DNA of 64,000 bases from Paralithodes platypus (taxonomy: Eukaryota; Arthropoda; Malacostraca; Decapoda; Lithodidae): positions 18,242,512-18,306,511 of the forward strand of contig CM064519.1 of the NCBI GenBank assembly GCA_032716605.1, given 5' to 3'. Of the stretch, positions 1 to 11,612 are shown one piece after another (within the stretch, counting starts at the first letter, position 1; each line of letters begins with the position of its first letter). Under the pieces are notes generated by a model that was not told the DNA's origin, ran no database searches, and saw nothing but the letters and a program-made list of their open reading frames with translations. A program made the position numbers and the translations under genes.

Positions 1-34
1 CCCAGCTATTTTATACTTTAACCATTACGTCGCC

Positions 35-395
35 CGTTAGGCTTGGGGGCCCACCTCGTTTTTTGTTTTCTCTCTCCCTCTCTCGCTGGGTTGTATCCAT
101 TCGGCCCCATTCAGCCTACTGTTTTAAGACGTTTACCCCCATTCAGGTGTCGATTTTTTCCTGGCAAACGGTAGCGAGCCAGCATATTTTTAATAATATT
201 TTTGACAGCAGGCTAAATTTGTAAATTTTTCGATAGAAAAATGTCTCCGGCGAAGTCGGATTTCTCCATAAAAATCGACACCTGGATGGGGATAAACGTT
301 TTAATACAGTAGGCTGATTGGGCCGAATGGATACAAGCCAGAGAAAGAGAGAAAAGAAGAGAACAAACAGCAAGTGACCCCTCTTTATGTGGAAG
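35..395. mobile_element. TTAA family B copy, mixed ends
   Basis: Palindromic element. Left arm has CCCCATTCAGCC, the TTTTAAGACGTTTACCC block, GGTGTCGATTTTTTCC and GCAAACGGTAGCGAGCC; the right arm repeats these inverted (GACACCTGGATGGGGATAAACG). The centre has TTTTTCGATAGAAAAA followed by CCGGCGAAGTCGG. The left end resembles GGGGGCCCACCTCG while the right ends GTGACCCCTC, so the two ends differ. Both TTAA boundaries have decayed. Confidence 0.75.
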
Positions 396-545
396 TTATC
401 GGCGAGCAGTTTACTAATAGGGCACGGTTATATTACTTTATAGTGTCGTAACTTGAGACATAATCGGAGTACCAGATAGCGATGATTATAGCGATGATAC
501 TGTCATTGTGTATTACCGGGCAGTTGTTGTGAAGGTAGGGAGTTA
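396..545. other. Unassigned spacer
   Basis: AT-rich single-copy-looking sequence between two TTAA elements. No open frame, RNA gene or repeat was recognised. Confidence 0.5.
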
Positions 546-900
546 CTTAAGGGGGGATGCGCTTGTTTTTTTGGCCCCCTTCTCCCTCATGTTTAGCCTC
601 ATTAGTTTTCAGATTTTAAGATGTTTGCCCCATTAGTTTGCCGATTTTAAGACCCTTCGACCCATTTAGTTGTCAATATTAAGACCTTTCGTGTGATATA
701 GGTGTCGATTTTTTCTTGGCGAGCGATAGCGAGCATGTAATTAAGTAGGACCTGGCCTTTGCTGGAAAATGTTCTACCAAAATATGTACACATTTATCTT
801 GGTGGTTTTTTAAGCTTGATAAAGGTCTAGGGATCAAACTAAAATAATGTATATAATAATAATTTACAGATATGAACAAATAATAATATAAACACGTTTA
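546..900 (-). mobile_element. TTAA family A copy, minus orientation
   Basis: Starts TTAAGGGGGGATG. It carries the ladder of CCATTAGTTT...TTTTAAGAC units, then TTGGCGAGCGATAGCGAGC, a decayed GC hairpin (CCTGGCCTTTGCTGG) and TTCTACCAAAA. The distal end drifts into AT-rich sequence without a clear CTCCCCTTAA, so the right boundary is approximate. 'Plus' for family A is defined here as the orientation reading TTTCCTCCCTAGACCTCC first. Confidence 0.75.
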
Positions 901-937
901 AGTAGTGCAAGTATAATTGGGGAAGATTACGGTAATT

Positions 938-940
938 ATA

Positions 941-1008
<68 letters not shown>
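938..1008. repeat. (TA)n microsatellite
   Basis: Almost pure TA dinucleotide run, continuing from a shorter TA-rich stretch just before it. A separate TAT-rich stretch follows at about 1100-1135. Confidence 0.95.
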
Positions 1009-1011
<3 letters not shown>

Positions 1012-1229
1012 TATTGCATGATAACTGATGATAATTTTGTTTTTTATGGCCATCTCACTAAATGATTGTAATCTATATTTTATTGATTTTGTTTTTATTA
1101 TTTATATTATTATTATTATTATTATTTTTATTTTTATTTTTTGTTTTTTGTTTTTTTTTGGCGTAATGCTTTTGAAATCATCTGTGGTTAAGTTGTTTGT
1201 ACTATTATTGTCAGAACATTGCACAAATA

Positions 1230-1423
1230 TCCCTTTGAAGATAATGGCGCCTTTTGACAGTTTATTCTGGCTATCATTAGACGATTTTATAAAGTTTAGG
1301 AAAGCTATGTGGGAATGTTTAAGGGTAAAGACTGTCTCCACTAACCCTCTGCCTTCCATATACCCTTCATAATCTAAATAAAGCCGTCTAATAATAGCCA
1401 GAAAACAGAAAATAAATGGGTAA
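1230..1423. mobile_element. Family C-like palindrome, divergent subfamily
   Basis: Shares with family C the inverted pair TTCTGGCTATCATTAGACGATTTTAT and ATAAAGCCGTCTAATAATAGCCAGAA (each shown here only in outline), but its ends read CCCTTTGAAGATAATGGCGCC rather than the usual CTGTACCGG end. A sister copy lies at 50438-50636. The TTAA ends are not clear in this copy. Confidence 0.55.
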
Positions 1424-1430
1424 TCGGATC

Positions 1431-1765
1431 TTAAGGAGACCGACCCGTTTTTGTGTGTGTTTTCTTTGCGACCCCATTCAGCCTACTCGTTTTAAGACGT
1501 TTATCCTCATCCAGGTGTCGATTTACACCTGGCGAGCGATAGCGAGCTAGCATATTTTGGATTATATTTTATACAGCTGACTTAATTTGTAGATTTTTTG
1601 GTAGAAAAATGTCTCCGACGAAGCTGGATTTATCCATACAATGATGGCTAGCTGTCGCTCGCCAAGAAAACCTCGATACCTGAATTGGGAGAAACATCTT
1701 AAAACAGTAGGCTGAATGGGGCCGAATGGATAAAACCCAGAGAGAAAAAGCAGGTCGGATCTTAA
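1431..1765. mobile_element. TTAA family B copy, divergent
   Basis: Begins TTAAGGAGACCGAC and ends GTCGGATCTTAA. Both arms hold the CCCCATTCAGCCTACT / AGTAGGCTGAATGGGG pair, and the left arm holds GGCGAGCGATAGCGAGC. The central AT hairpin has drifted (TTTTTGGTAGAAAAA). The sequence CGGATCTTAA occurs at both boundaries. Confidence 0.7.
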
Positions 1766-1886
1766 AAGGGTTAATTTTACTCATTATATCCGATTCATTA
1801 TGTCGAGTCTAGAAATCGTGAACCATAGCCTCTTGTAAGTCCAGGAGGGCTGGAGCAAATGGGCCGTACATGTCCATAGGTGTTAA

Positions 1887-1988
1887 GGGAAGATAAGTCG
1901 TTTTTATGGTCCCCCTTCTTCTTCATGTTTAGTCCCATTAGTTTTTAGATTTTATGACGTGCGGCCCATTAGTTTGGCGATTTTACGG
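1887..1988 (-). mobile_element. TTAA family A fragment
   Basis: Starts TTAAGGGAAGATAAG and keeps two ladder units (CCCATTAGTTTTTAGATTTT and CCCATTAGTTTGGCGATTTT), then stops where the 174-bp duplication begins. Confidence 0.65.
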
Positions 1989-2250
1989 GAGTTGGTTAAT
2001 TGCAACCGGAAGTTGACGGAGTTACTCCAGTTAGTGCCGAAATACTCAGGCGCGACCCGAATGAGCCACTCAAGTCAGGGGTTGGATGTCTCTACTCAGA
2101 CAGATTTGCTCACGTCATTGTCGCGAATGCTCACGCCACCCAAATGAGTTACTCAATGCGGGGGTTGGTCAACTGCAACCGGAAGTTGACGGAGTTGGTC
2201 ACATCAGTGCCAAGATACTCAGGCGTAACCCGGATGTGATTCTCTAGATG
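1987..2250. repeat. 174-bp tandem duplication, about 1.5 copies
   Basis: The block GCAACCGGAAGTTGACGGAG occurs near 1999 and again near 2173, each followed by a similar CTCAGGCG...CCCG segment. GC content is higher than in the neighbours. The array abuts the truncated A copy. Confidence 0.7.
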
Positions 2251-2399
2251 TGATGGAGTTGCTCACGTCATTGGCCGAAACACTCGGACCTTACCTCACT
2301 TATACTCAGAGAGGGAGCTGCTAGCCTTAGAAAGTTGAGCTAACATCCGGCGGACAGTCCTCCCCGAACAAGTAATTAATTTTTCTGTCCTTATTGCAG

Positions 2400-2442
2400 A
2401 TGCTGTGGCTCCGGGCAAGAAGGTTCCTCTCCCTTTTCCCAG
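2400..2442 (+). CDS. Possible 43-nt micro-exon (speculative)
   Basis: A pyrimidine-rich stretch ending TTTTTCTGTCCTTATTGCAG is followed by 43 bases and then a consensus donor, GGTAAGTGG. All three frames through these 43 bases lack a stop codon; one reads AVAPGKKVPLPFP. The surroundings (about 2330-2620) are unusually GC-rich and include a TATAAAAG string at 2492-2499. No flanking exon was identified, so this may be chance. The length is not a multiple of three, so it would need partners with matching phase. Confidence 0.15.
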
Positions 2443-2619
2443 GTAAGTGGCGGTTGTGACTTTCTCGCCCTGGGGTCTGCGGAAGCGGTGTTATAAAAGG
2501 GAGGGAGGCAGGTGGGCCATCCTTCTGATTCCCTTGGTACCTCGGGGGCGCGGTTTGTATTCCCGGGGCCATAGTCAGTAGAGCGTCAGTTGCTGATCAA
2601 TGAGTCGGCGATCGAGCCC

Positions 2620-3199
2620 GCACTGTCAAAATGTTATTTGTAGATGTCAAGCCCGGGCAACTTGACCTAGCGATTCATGACAAACGCCTAATGTTCATGG
2701 TCACTCCAACTGGGAATTACGGTGTCTGGCAAAAATCCAAAGAGGTTGTGTCTTTCGGGGTGAACTTGAGTAATGTGACGATTTTTGCCTGCTGTTTTTC
2801 TGACTTCGGTGTAACCCAAATTTTTTGCATTTTACTTATTACTTTTAATTAACTTGCTACTTTTATTTTACTTAAGACTTATTTGATATATTACTTGTAT
2901 TATACTTTTTACTTTTACTTTTATCATTATTGATCGTCAAAATAGAAAATGCAATGTTCAAGGATTTGCATTATCTTCTAGTTATGGTATTATGCGGTAC
3001 ATAACTGTTTACATAGAATATATTTAGATGTACTGTGCGTTCTCCTTTAATCCAGTCAATCAGATGGTACCAATTTTCGTATTATTCTAGCTACCTCCAA
3101 AATATATTATTCAGCTTAGGAAGGACCTGTCAACGATATGGTTGAGTGTTGAACCCTTGAGATTGTTCCTAAGTTTAGCATAATCGCATGGCAGTGGCA
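2620..3199. other. Unassigned AT-rich stretch
   Basis: Repetitive TTACTTTTA-type sequence at 2835-2930; otherwise nothing recognised. The open frame at 2631-2852 has no motif or codon bias that would support a gene. Confidence 0.4.
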
Positions 3200-3540
3200 T
3201 TAAGGGGAGGTTTTTAGTTTCCTCCCTAGACCCCCATCAATTTAAAAAAAAATACCCCCAAGACCCGACTTCGATAAAACAAAAATAATTTTTCGGTAGA
3301 AATATGTCCCTGCCGAAGGCCAGTTCCTCCTACAGTATATTACAGGCTCGCTATCGCTCGCCAGGAAAAATATCCACACGAAATGCCACAAAAGGTCTTA
3401 AAATTGACAGAAATTGGGGAAAATGTTTTAAAATCGCCAAACTAACGGGGCGAACGTCTGAAAATGTCAAAACTAAGAGGTCTAATCATGAGGGAGAAGG
3501 AGGTTCGAAAAATCATCCCTTAAGTGAAAATCTCCCCTTA
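3200..3540 (+). mobile_element. TTAA family A, short subtype
   Basis: Runs from TTAAGGGGAGGTTTTTAGTT to AAATCTCCCCTTA. It contains TTTTTCGGTAGAAATA, a damaged GC hairpin (CCTGCCGAAGGCCAG) and GGCTCGCTATCGCTCGCC. The final A of the right TTAA is lost. Confidence 0.85.
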
Positions 3541-3969
3541 CTAAAAACAATAAATCGTTGTCTGGGTTGAATATAGTAAATACGTATAGTTTAGAAGAAG
3601 AAAAATCCAATTCGAGGCGTTTATGGAAGGTGCTAAGAGCGAATGAAAGCGGTGGGTAAGTTACGGGTGATTGCGGAGTGTAAAATAGGATTAGTGCGGT
3701 GCTTGCGAGGGAGGGTTATGTGGCCCCCCCGAGAACCCTTAGGGGGGACACCAAAAGGCATAAAGAGGGGGGGGGGGGGGGGGGGTTTGACAAGGGACCA
3801 GGGGCAAGCACACAGATTGGCACCTATATATATATTTTTTTCCTCCAGAAAATAACAAACCTCCCCTTAAATAATGTCACCCATATACTACACTCGTCCC
3901 AGGTTCATATATTGGCAATTGGTCCAGCATATAATACATACAACAACACAACATGGTAGTATGAGCCAC
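3541..3969. other. Spacer with poly-G tract
   Basis: Contains an uninterrupted run of G (about 3768-3786) next to a short TATATA run. No gene-like frame was recognised. Confidence 0.5.
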
Positions 3970-4184
3970 TTAACCCCTAATGTACCGCGACGTCTTTTAA
4001 ACTTTATTCTGGCTACTATTAGACGGAATTATGCAGTTTAAAAAGGGCCTCCAGCAATTTACAGGATTCGAACTATCTCGCTTAACCCTATTTACTACCA
4101 CAATTCCTTCTTAAGCTACACAATTACGTCTACATATAGCTACAATAAAATCTAAGAAGACGTCGCCGGTACAGAAGGGGTTAA
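3970..4184. mobile_element. TTAA family C copy
   Basis: Runs from TTAACCCCTAATGTACCGC to CCGGTACAGAAGGGGTTAA. Inner arms: TTCTGGCTACTATTAGACG on the left, and CGTCTACATATAGC on the right. GACGTC lies just inside each end. The TTAA at 4181 is followed by GGGGAG, a possible family A stub. Confidence 0.85.
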
Positions 4185-4379
4185 GGGGAGAGGGCCCGTT
4201 GTTTTGTTTTAATATAATACATGTCATCCAAATTTACTATATAGTAGCAAACCCGAATGTGATTAAAAAATAAGTGCACATATTGTGCAGGAATATATTT
4301 CGTAGAAGTTAACTCGACATTTACTGACTGAAAAATTGGCCCTGCAAGAATGGCCTATTGTTTTGGTAGGTAGGGCCGG

Positions 4380-4391
4380 AGGGGGAGGGGG

Positions 4392-4472
<81 letters not shown>

Positions 4473-4475
4473 GGG
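4380..4475. repeat. (GA)n tract between poly-G runs
   Basis: GA dinucleotide run (4393-4462) with G homopolymers on both sides. Open frames across it encode only Arg/Glu repeats. Confidence 0.95.
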
Positions 4476-4559
4476 TTGGCTAGGTTTAGAATGTGTTAGG
4501 GGAGAGGGAGGCTGCTGGGCTTAGAAGGGAGGGGGAGGGGGTGGCGTGTAGGCAAGAGC

Positions 4560-4904
4560 TTGAGCTGTCAGGCACACATGCTCATAAACACACATAAACA
4601 GGCTGTCGGGCACACTCACAGGCACGCACATCCATACGTGCACACACAACCATGTACACATAGGTAGTCACATACACAAAGCAAAGTTCGACAATTGTAA
4701 CTCAGGAAGCGGGACAATACGATCCTAGAAGTTCAACTCCTGTATACTACAATTAGGTAAATAGAATTAGGTAAATACACATCAATACAGGCACATAAAA
4801 TAGCTTGTTACACTTGTAATACACATATACTGTACTCTAACATACAGAGGGAGTCACATACATAGGAAGGGCGCCACCAATGCTCGCACAGACCGTGGTT
4901 ACAA
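4560..4904. other. CA-rich lead-in to the 12-bp satellite
   Basis: Scattered CACACA and CATACA motifs and unassigned sequence; no gene-like feature seen. Confidence 0.4.
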
Positions 4905-6517
4905 ATATACACAGATACATACACAGATACATACACAGATACATACACAGATACATACACATACACATATACATACACAGATACATACACAGATACATAC
5001 ACAGATACACATATACATACACAGATATATACACAGATACATACACAGATACATACACAGATACATACACAGATACATACACAGATATATACACAGATAC
5101 ATACACAGATACATACACATATACACATATACATACACAGATACATACACAGATACATACACAGATACATACACAGATACATACACAGATACACATATAC
5201 ATACACAGATACATACACAGATACATACACAGATACATACACAGATATATACACAGATACATACACAGATACATACACAGATACATACACAGATACATAC
5301 ACAGATACATACACTGATACATACACAGATACATACACAGATACATACACTGATACATACACAGATACATACACTGATACATACACTGATACATACACTG
5401 ATACATACACTGATACATACACAGATACATACACAGATACATACACTGATACATACACTGATACATACACAGATACATACACAGATACATACACTGATAC
5501 ATACACAGATACATACACAGATACATACACTGATACATACACAGATACATACACTGATACATACACAGATACATACACTGATACATACACAGATACATAC
5601 ACATATACATACACTGATACATACACAGATACATACACAGATACACAAATACATACACTGATACATACACAGATACATACACAGATACATACACTGATAC
5701 ATACACATATACATACACTGATACATACACAGATACATACACAGATACATACACAGATACATACACTGATACATACACAGATACATACACAGATACATAC
5801 ACTGATCCATACACAGATACATACACTGATACACAGATACATACACTGATACATACACAGATACATACACAGATACATACACTGATACATACAATGATAC
5901 ATACACAGATACATACACAGCTACATACACAGATACATACACATATACATACACTGATACATACACAGATACATACACATATACATACACAGATACATAC
6001 ACTGATACATACACAGATACATACACAGATACATACACTGATACATACACAGATACATACACAGATACATACACAGATACATACACTGATATATACACAG
6101 ATACATACACAGATACATACACTGATACATACACAGATACATACACAGATACATACACTGATACATACACATATACATACACTGATACATACACAGATAC
6201 ACAGATACATACACAGATACATACACAAATACATACACTGATACATACACAGATACATACACAGATACATACACAGATACATACAGCTACTACACAGATA
6301 CCATACACACAGATTAAATACACTGATACATACACAGATACATACACAGATACATACACAGATACATATACACTGATACATACACAGATACATACACAGA
6401 TACATACACAGATACATACACTGATACATACACAGATACATACACAGATACATACACAGATACATACACTGATACATACACAGATACATACACAGATACA
6501 TACACAGATACATACAC
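4905..6517. repeat. 12-bp satellite array (CAGATACATACA)
   Basis: About 1.6 kb of the 12-mer CAGATACATACA with a CTGATACATACA variant and CATATACATACA minor forms. The left part (to about 5310) is nearly all the CAG form; the CTG variant appears only to the right, mixed with CAG. Because 12 is divisible by three, long false open frames (Tyr/Val/Cys/Met or Ile/His/Thr repeats, up to 603 codons) run through both strands. Confidence 0.97.
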
Positions 6518-6558
6518 AAAAGGTGGTCAAAAACGTACCCACAATCACACACATACGT

Positions 6559-6651
<93 letters not shown>
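6559..6651. repeat. (CA)n microsatellite
   Basis: Pure CA run after the 12-bp array. A shorter CA run and a C homopolymer (about 6748-6771) follow. Confidence 0.95.
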
Positions 6652-6652
<1 letters not shown>

Positions 6653-6789
6653 CACACAAAGGTTGTCATATGCACTCCAGTCCCGCATACAAAGGTGATC
6701 TCCTGTGGACATCATTTTACGCACACACACACACTACACCTACTCCCGCCCCCCCCCCCCCCCCCCCCCCCACACACACACACAGATAT

Positions 6790-7383
<594 letters not shown>

Positions 7384-7394
7384 CCCCCCCCCCC

Positions 7395-7868
7395 CGCCAT
7401 CCCCCCACCGTAATCTATTCCTACCCTAACCCCCACCGACCCTTGACCAGTCCTTGTTTCTATTCGGCCACGTTTTAACCCTTTTCCTGCCTGGCCACAC
7501 AAAAATGTATCCTGGGTGTGTGTGTGTGTTTATTTGTTTTGTGTGTGTGTGTGTGTGTATTTTTATTATTTGCGCATTGTCGTTTAACCCTTTATTTCCT
7601 TGCGACTATTTAAGTTCAGTAATATACCTTTTTGAAAGTTCGAGATGATGTATTTGCAGTATATATTTCGACAATTTAGAGAGTTAATATAGATGTTTCT
7701 CGTGTTGATTATATACATTTGAATATGATATCTACGAGGATACGTTTTCTAATCATATTTATCATTATTAAATGGAGTAAAATCATTGTGAGAATCTATG
7801 AAAAACGTTTGTCAACTCACTAGAATATTTTAATTGGTTACGAAAACGTATATTGAACTGACAAACGT

Positions 7869-7908
<40 letters not shown>

Positions 7909-8121
7909 TTAATATAATCTCACTGAGCAGCATCACACTCACCCTCCGACTCCAACACATATCTCGTGCTAACACTCACCTGGAACAGAAAAAAACACTG
8001 ATTAGACAAATATAAACAAAGATAATATACTAATCTAAGCAAAAAACAAAAATAATAACAAACAACAACAACAACAACAACAACAACTACTAATACAGCA
8101 ATACTAATACTAATAATAGCA
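7395..8121. other. AT-rich stretch with short microsatellites
   Basis: Contains (GT)n near 7517-7558, (TAA)n at 7870-7908 and (AAC)n near 8060-8093. Nothing gene-like was seen. Confidence 0.6.
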
Positions 8122-8447
8122 TTAAGGGGAGGTATTTAGTTTGTTCCCTAGACCTCCATCAAGCTTAAAATTACACCCCCTTGAGTCCCTTTCAAGATAA
8201 ATTTGTAAATTTTTCGGTAGAAAAATGTCTCGGCCGAAGGCCGGTTCCTCTTAAATTACAGGCTCGCTATCGCTCGCCAGGATAAAATTGACACCTGAAT
8301 GGCACGAAAGGTCTTAATATGGGGTGAAAGTTCTTAAAATCGCTAAACTAATGGGGCAAACGTTTTATAATATCAAAAGCAATGGGGCTAAACATGAGGG
8401 AGAAATGGGTCAAGAAAAAAATCCCTCAAGTGGAGATCTCCCCTTAA
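8122..8447 (+). mobile_element. TTAA family A, short subtype
   Basis: Intact TTAAGGGGAGG to GATCTCCCCTTAA. It has a perfect GGCCGAAGGCC stem, TTTTTCGGTAGAAAAA and GGCTCGCTATCGCTCGCC. It shares private changes (AATATGGGG; CAAACGTTTTATAATATC) with the copy at 42704-43031, which points to recent amplification. Confidence 0.92.
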
Positions 8448-8540
8448 CCAGCAAATAGGCGTGAACATTTACACCTCGTTTGCTCTAGCCCTTATTGAGT
8501 TACAAGAGGTTAGGGGTAAATATTGCTGGATACTTATAGA

Positions 8541-8935
8541 GAAGAGACTATATAGGCTGACAATAGATGCTATAAGTTGACTGAATTAATATCAATCTAT
8601 AATAAGAAGAGACTATATAGGCTGACAATAGATGCTATAAGTTGACTGAATTAATATCAATCTATAATAAGAAGAGACTATATAGGCTGACAATAGATGC
8701 TATGTAAGTTGACTGAATTAATATCAATCTATAATAAGAAGAGATTATATAGGCTGACAATAGATGCTATAAGTTGACTGAATTAATATCAATCTATAAT
8801 AAGAAGAGATTATATAGGCTGACAATAGATGCTATAAGTTGACTGAATTAATATCAATCTATAATAAGAAGAGATTATATAGGCTGACAATAGATGCTAT
8901 AAGTTGACTGAATTAATATCAATCTGTAATAAGTC
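8541..8935. repeat. 65-bp tandem array, 6 copies
   Basis: Unit starts GAAGAGACTATATAGGCTG and contains CAATAGATGCTATAAGTTG; period 65 bp. Copies are almost identical: one has a short GT insertion (GCTATGTAAGTTG) and later ones read GAGATT for GAGACT. Confidence 0.95.
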
Positions 8936-9019
8936 AGTTGCAGTTAGGTTTGATGTATTATTATGTTTTTTCCACCAACCAACTTCACCTCTAAACTCAA
9001 TTAATGAAATCAACAAATA

Positions 9020-9118
9020 CATGTGGCACTCCAGGGACTCGAACCTAGGATACTCACATCGAAATTCCGCGTATTACCGAAAAATGCTGATAATATCCAC
9101 TCGTATGACACCCGCTAG
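9020..9118 (-). mobile_element. tRNA-derived SINE head, class II-like
   Basis: On the minus strand there is an A-box-like ACGAGTGGATA (as in Ser/Leu tRNA genes) followed by a good B box, GGTTCGAGTCCC (9034-9045). The acceptor stem does not pair cleanly, so this is read as a SINE or tRNA pseudogene, not a working tRNA. Confidence 0.4.
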
Positions 9119-9149
9119 ATAGATGGATAGTCCTCTAATCGTGAAGGAG

Positions 9150-9535
9150 TTAACCCTTTCAGTACCCATGATGTCTTTTTATTCGATTTCAGCTATATTT
9201 AGATGATTTAATAAAGCTAAGGAAAGATATATGGTAGCTAAGAGGATTAATTAACCCCTTCTGTATCGGTGACGTGATTTTAATTATATTATGGGTATAT
9301 TTAGACGATTTTAAGAAGCTTAAGAAGGATCTGTGGTAGGATAATGGTTAAGTGAGATAGTTCGAAGCCTGTTAATTGCTGGAGGCCTTTTAAAAACTTA
9401 ATAATATCGTATAATAGTAGCCCGAATAAAGTTAAAAGGACGGCACCGGTACGGAAGGGGTTAAGCTAGTCTGGAACTCGGTAAAAGTGCTTCCTAACCT
9501 GAATAAAATCGTATAATAGTTGCCAGAATATTATG
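9150..9535. mobile_element. Family C copy split by a nested copy
   Basis: The first half (9150-9251, TTAACCCTTTCAGTACCCATG onward) and the second half (9465-9535, with AATCGTATAATAGTTGCCAG) are separated by the complete copy at 9251-9464. Confidence 0.65.
9251..9464. mobile_element. TTAA family C copy, nested in another C
   Basis: Runs from TTAACCCCTTCTGTATCGG to CGGTACGGAAGGGGTTAA, with the usual TAGACGATTTTA and AATATCGTATAATAGTAGCC inner arms. Confidence 0.88.
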
Positions 9536-9690
9536 ATAAGGCTGTCTTACGTACATTCCTACAGGGCTCTAGGTTGGTATCCAGACAAAATCCCACCCCG
9601 CCCTCGCTAGTCTGTGTCTGCATATATCTTTGTTTATACGGCACATTACCACCCCGGCTTAGTCCAACTCACTGGGTTAAGCCACACACA

Positions 9691-9740
<50 letters not shown>
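9691..9740. repeat. (CT)n microsatellite
   Basis: CT run preceded by a short CA run. Confidence 0.95.
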
Positions 9741-9743
<3 letters not shown>

Positions 9744-9894
9744 ACATACTGCTAAAACAATATTATATACAGTATATTAGGTCATTTTGCTATAGAAGGT
9801 AAATTAATAACATTGGATTAACCAGCTACTCCATAGGATGTGCTGTATATTGCGTTGTATATGGTATTTTCCTATGGAGCGTATGTCTCGACAA

Positions 9895-9895
<1 letters not shown>

Positions 9896-9981
<86 letters not shown>
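9896..9981. repeat. (TA)n microsatellite
   Basis: Pure TA run directly beside the dispersed repeat that starts at 9985. Confidence 0.95.
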
Positions 9982-9984
<3 letters not shown>

Positions 9985-10094
9985 TATATTAGCTGTGGTA
10001 CCCGGCACTGCCTGGGAAATAAATAATCTAACCTAACCAGACCTATGCATGCCAAGTATGGGCTCTCCATATTGAAAACTGAGGAGGGGGTCCC
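9985..10094 (+). repeat. Dispersed repeat with GGTACCCGGCACTGCC
   Basis: Holds GCTGTGGTACCCGGCACTGC, CATGCCAAGTATGGGCTCTC and TTGAAAACTGAGG in order. The same blocks recur at 45295-45635. It begins at a TA microsatellite and is cut by a truncated A copy on the right. The family was not identified. Confidence 0.6.
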
Positions 10095-10317
10095 CCCGCC
10101 TGAAGGCCAGTTCCTCTTAAATTTTCAGTCTCACTGTCGCTCGCCCGGAACAAAATCGACAACTGAATGGCACGAAAAGTTTTGAAATTGACAACGAAAT
10201 GGAGCGAAAGGTGTTAAAATCGCCAAACTAATGGACCGAACGTCTTATAATCTCAACACAAATGGGGCTTAACCCAATGGAGAAAGGGGACCAGAAAAAC
10301 GACCCATCTCGCCTTAA
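10095..10317 (+). mobile_element. TTAA family A, left-truncated
   Basis: Begins inside the GC hairpin (CCGCCTGAAGGCCAG) and keeps the ladder to ACCCATCTCGCCTTAA. The AT-side half is missing and is replaced by the GTACCCGG repeat. Confidence 0.8.
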
Positions 10318-10324
10318 AACTTAC

Positions 10325-10615
10325 TCAGACTCTCCATTTAACCCTTTTAGTATGATGACGCTTTCCTTTACTTTATACTTGATTGCATTAGGAGATTTTT
10401 AGTCACCTTAGGATGAGTCTGTAAAAATCAAAATTTGATCGTGACATCCTTCCAAAGCTTAATAACTTGTGTAATGATAGTTAAATGAAAAATAAATAAA
10501 GTAAACACCAATGGGCCTGTAGGAATCAGAATGTTATCGTGAGATGCTTCCAAAGCTTAAGAAACTCGTGTAATGATAGTCCAAATCAAACGGCAAAGTA
10601 CCGAAGTGGCTACGT
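10325..10615. mobile_element. Divergent family C-like sequence
   Basis: Starts TTAACCCTTTTAGTATGATGACG and has a later CAAACGGCAAAGTACCGAAG end. The middle carries two similar segments (TCGTGACATCCTTCCAAAGC and TCGTGAGATGCTTCCAAAGC). Weak match; boundaries uncertain. Confidence 0.4.
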
Positions 10616-10675
10616 AATTCCCCAGGTATTTATGTTCATCAGGTACCATTACACCTCATTCACTTCATTCCTCTT

Positions 10676-10765
10676 AACCCCTTCAACACGATGACGTCTT
10701 TCTCGTCTTATTTTGGTTACCATTAGACGATTATCTTCCGCTCATAATCTACCTCTAGGAGTTAA
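10676..10765. mobile_element. Family C half-copy
   Basis: Left end TTAACCCCTTCAACACGATGACGTC with the ATTAGACGATTAT arm. The second half is missing, and the piece ends at the TTAA that opens the next A copy. Confidence 0.6.
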
Positions 10766-11147
10766 GGGGCTAGTGGTTGTTGTTTTGGTATATTGATTAA
10801 TGTATTCATTTATTCTTTTAGTTTCCTCGTTGGCCCTCTCTCAAACTAAGAAAACAAATTTTAGCCCCCCCCCCCTCCCCCCCTCCCCCTCAAGATAAAT
10901 TTGTACATTTTTCGGTAGAAAAATTCCCGGCCGAAGGCCGGTTCATCTTATAATTAGAGGCTCGCTATCGTTCGCCAGGAAAAAATCGACACCTAAATGG
11001 CACGATTGGTCTTAAAATTGATAACGAAATGGAGCTAAAGGTGTTAAAATCGACAAACTATTGGGACAAGCATCTTAAAATCTGAAAACCATTGGGGCTA
11101 AACACGAGGGAGAAGGGGGTCCGGAAAAACGTCCCATCTCTCCTTAA
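10762..11147 (+). mobile_element. TTAA family A, long subtype
   Basis: Runs from TTAAGGGGCTAGTGG through TTTAGTTTCCTCG to CCATCTCTCCTTAA. Hairpin GGCCGAAGGCC and GGCTCGCTATCGTTCGCC are present. A poly-C expansion sits at about 10866. Confidence 0.88.
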
Positions 11148-11261
11148 GTAGTTGAGCAGGTAATACACTGTTGATCCGGGTTACCCTTATTACGCTCGCC
11201 AGCCAGTTACCGGGTACCAGGATCACGTTAAATGGGGCTTTAATGCTCTGTCTGGGTCGTG

Positions 11262-11612
11262 TTTATGGTCCCTCTTCTTTCTCATGTTTAGCCCCATTAG
11301 TTTGGACATTTTATGACGTTCGGCTCATTAGTTTGGCGATTTTAACACCTTTAGCTCCATTTCGTTGTCTATTTTAACACAAGTCGTGTCATTTAGGTGT
11401 CGATTTCTTCCTGGCAAGCGATAGCGAGCCTCTAATTATAAGAGGAACAGACGGGAATTTGTTCTACCGAAAAATGTAAAAATTTATCTTGTGGGGTGGG
11501 GGGGGGGGTTCTAGGAGGTGTTTTCTAAGTTTGAGGAAGGTCTAGCGAGGAAACTAAAAAATACATGAATATACGAAATAATAGACCAAAAACACAGCCA
11601 CAAGCCCCTTAA
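11262..11612 (-). mobile_element. TTAA family A, minus orientation
   Basis: Ladder units CCCATTAGTTTGG..., then GGCAAGCGATAGCGAGCC, TTCTACCGAAAAATG, a G-run, GAAGGTCTAGCGAGGAAAC and the end CCCCTTAA. The outer left end is degraded. Confidence 0.8.

Noticed and set aside
1028..1372. 114-codon frame
   Set aside because: It crosses a TAT repeat and a divergent family C copy and has no protein-like motif.
4808..6659. Open frames up to 603 codons (Cys/Val/Met/Tyr repeats, Ile/His/Thr repeats)
   Set aside because: They are produced by the 12-bp satellite and neighbouring CA run, whose periods avoid stop codons; all frames repeat without any other sequence.
8200..8240. GC hairpin followed by a T run resembling a bacterial terminator
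   Set aside because: It recurs in nearly every family A and B copy and belongs to the element core; there is no bacterial gene context.
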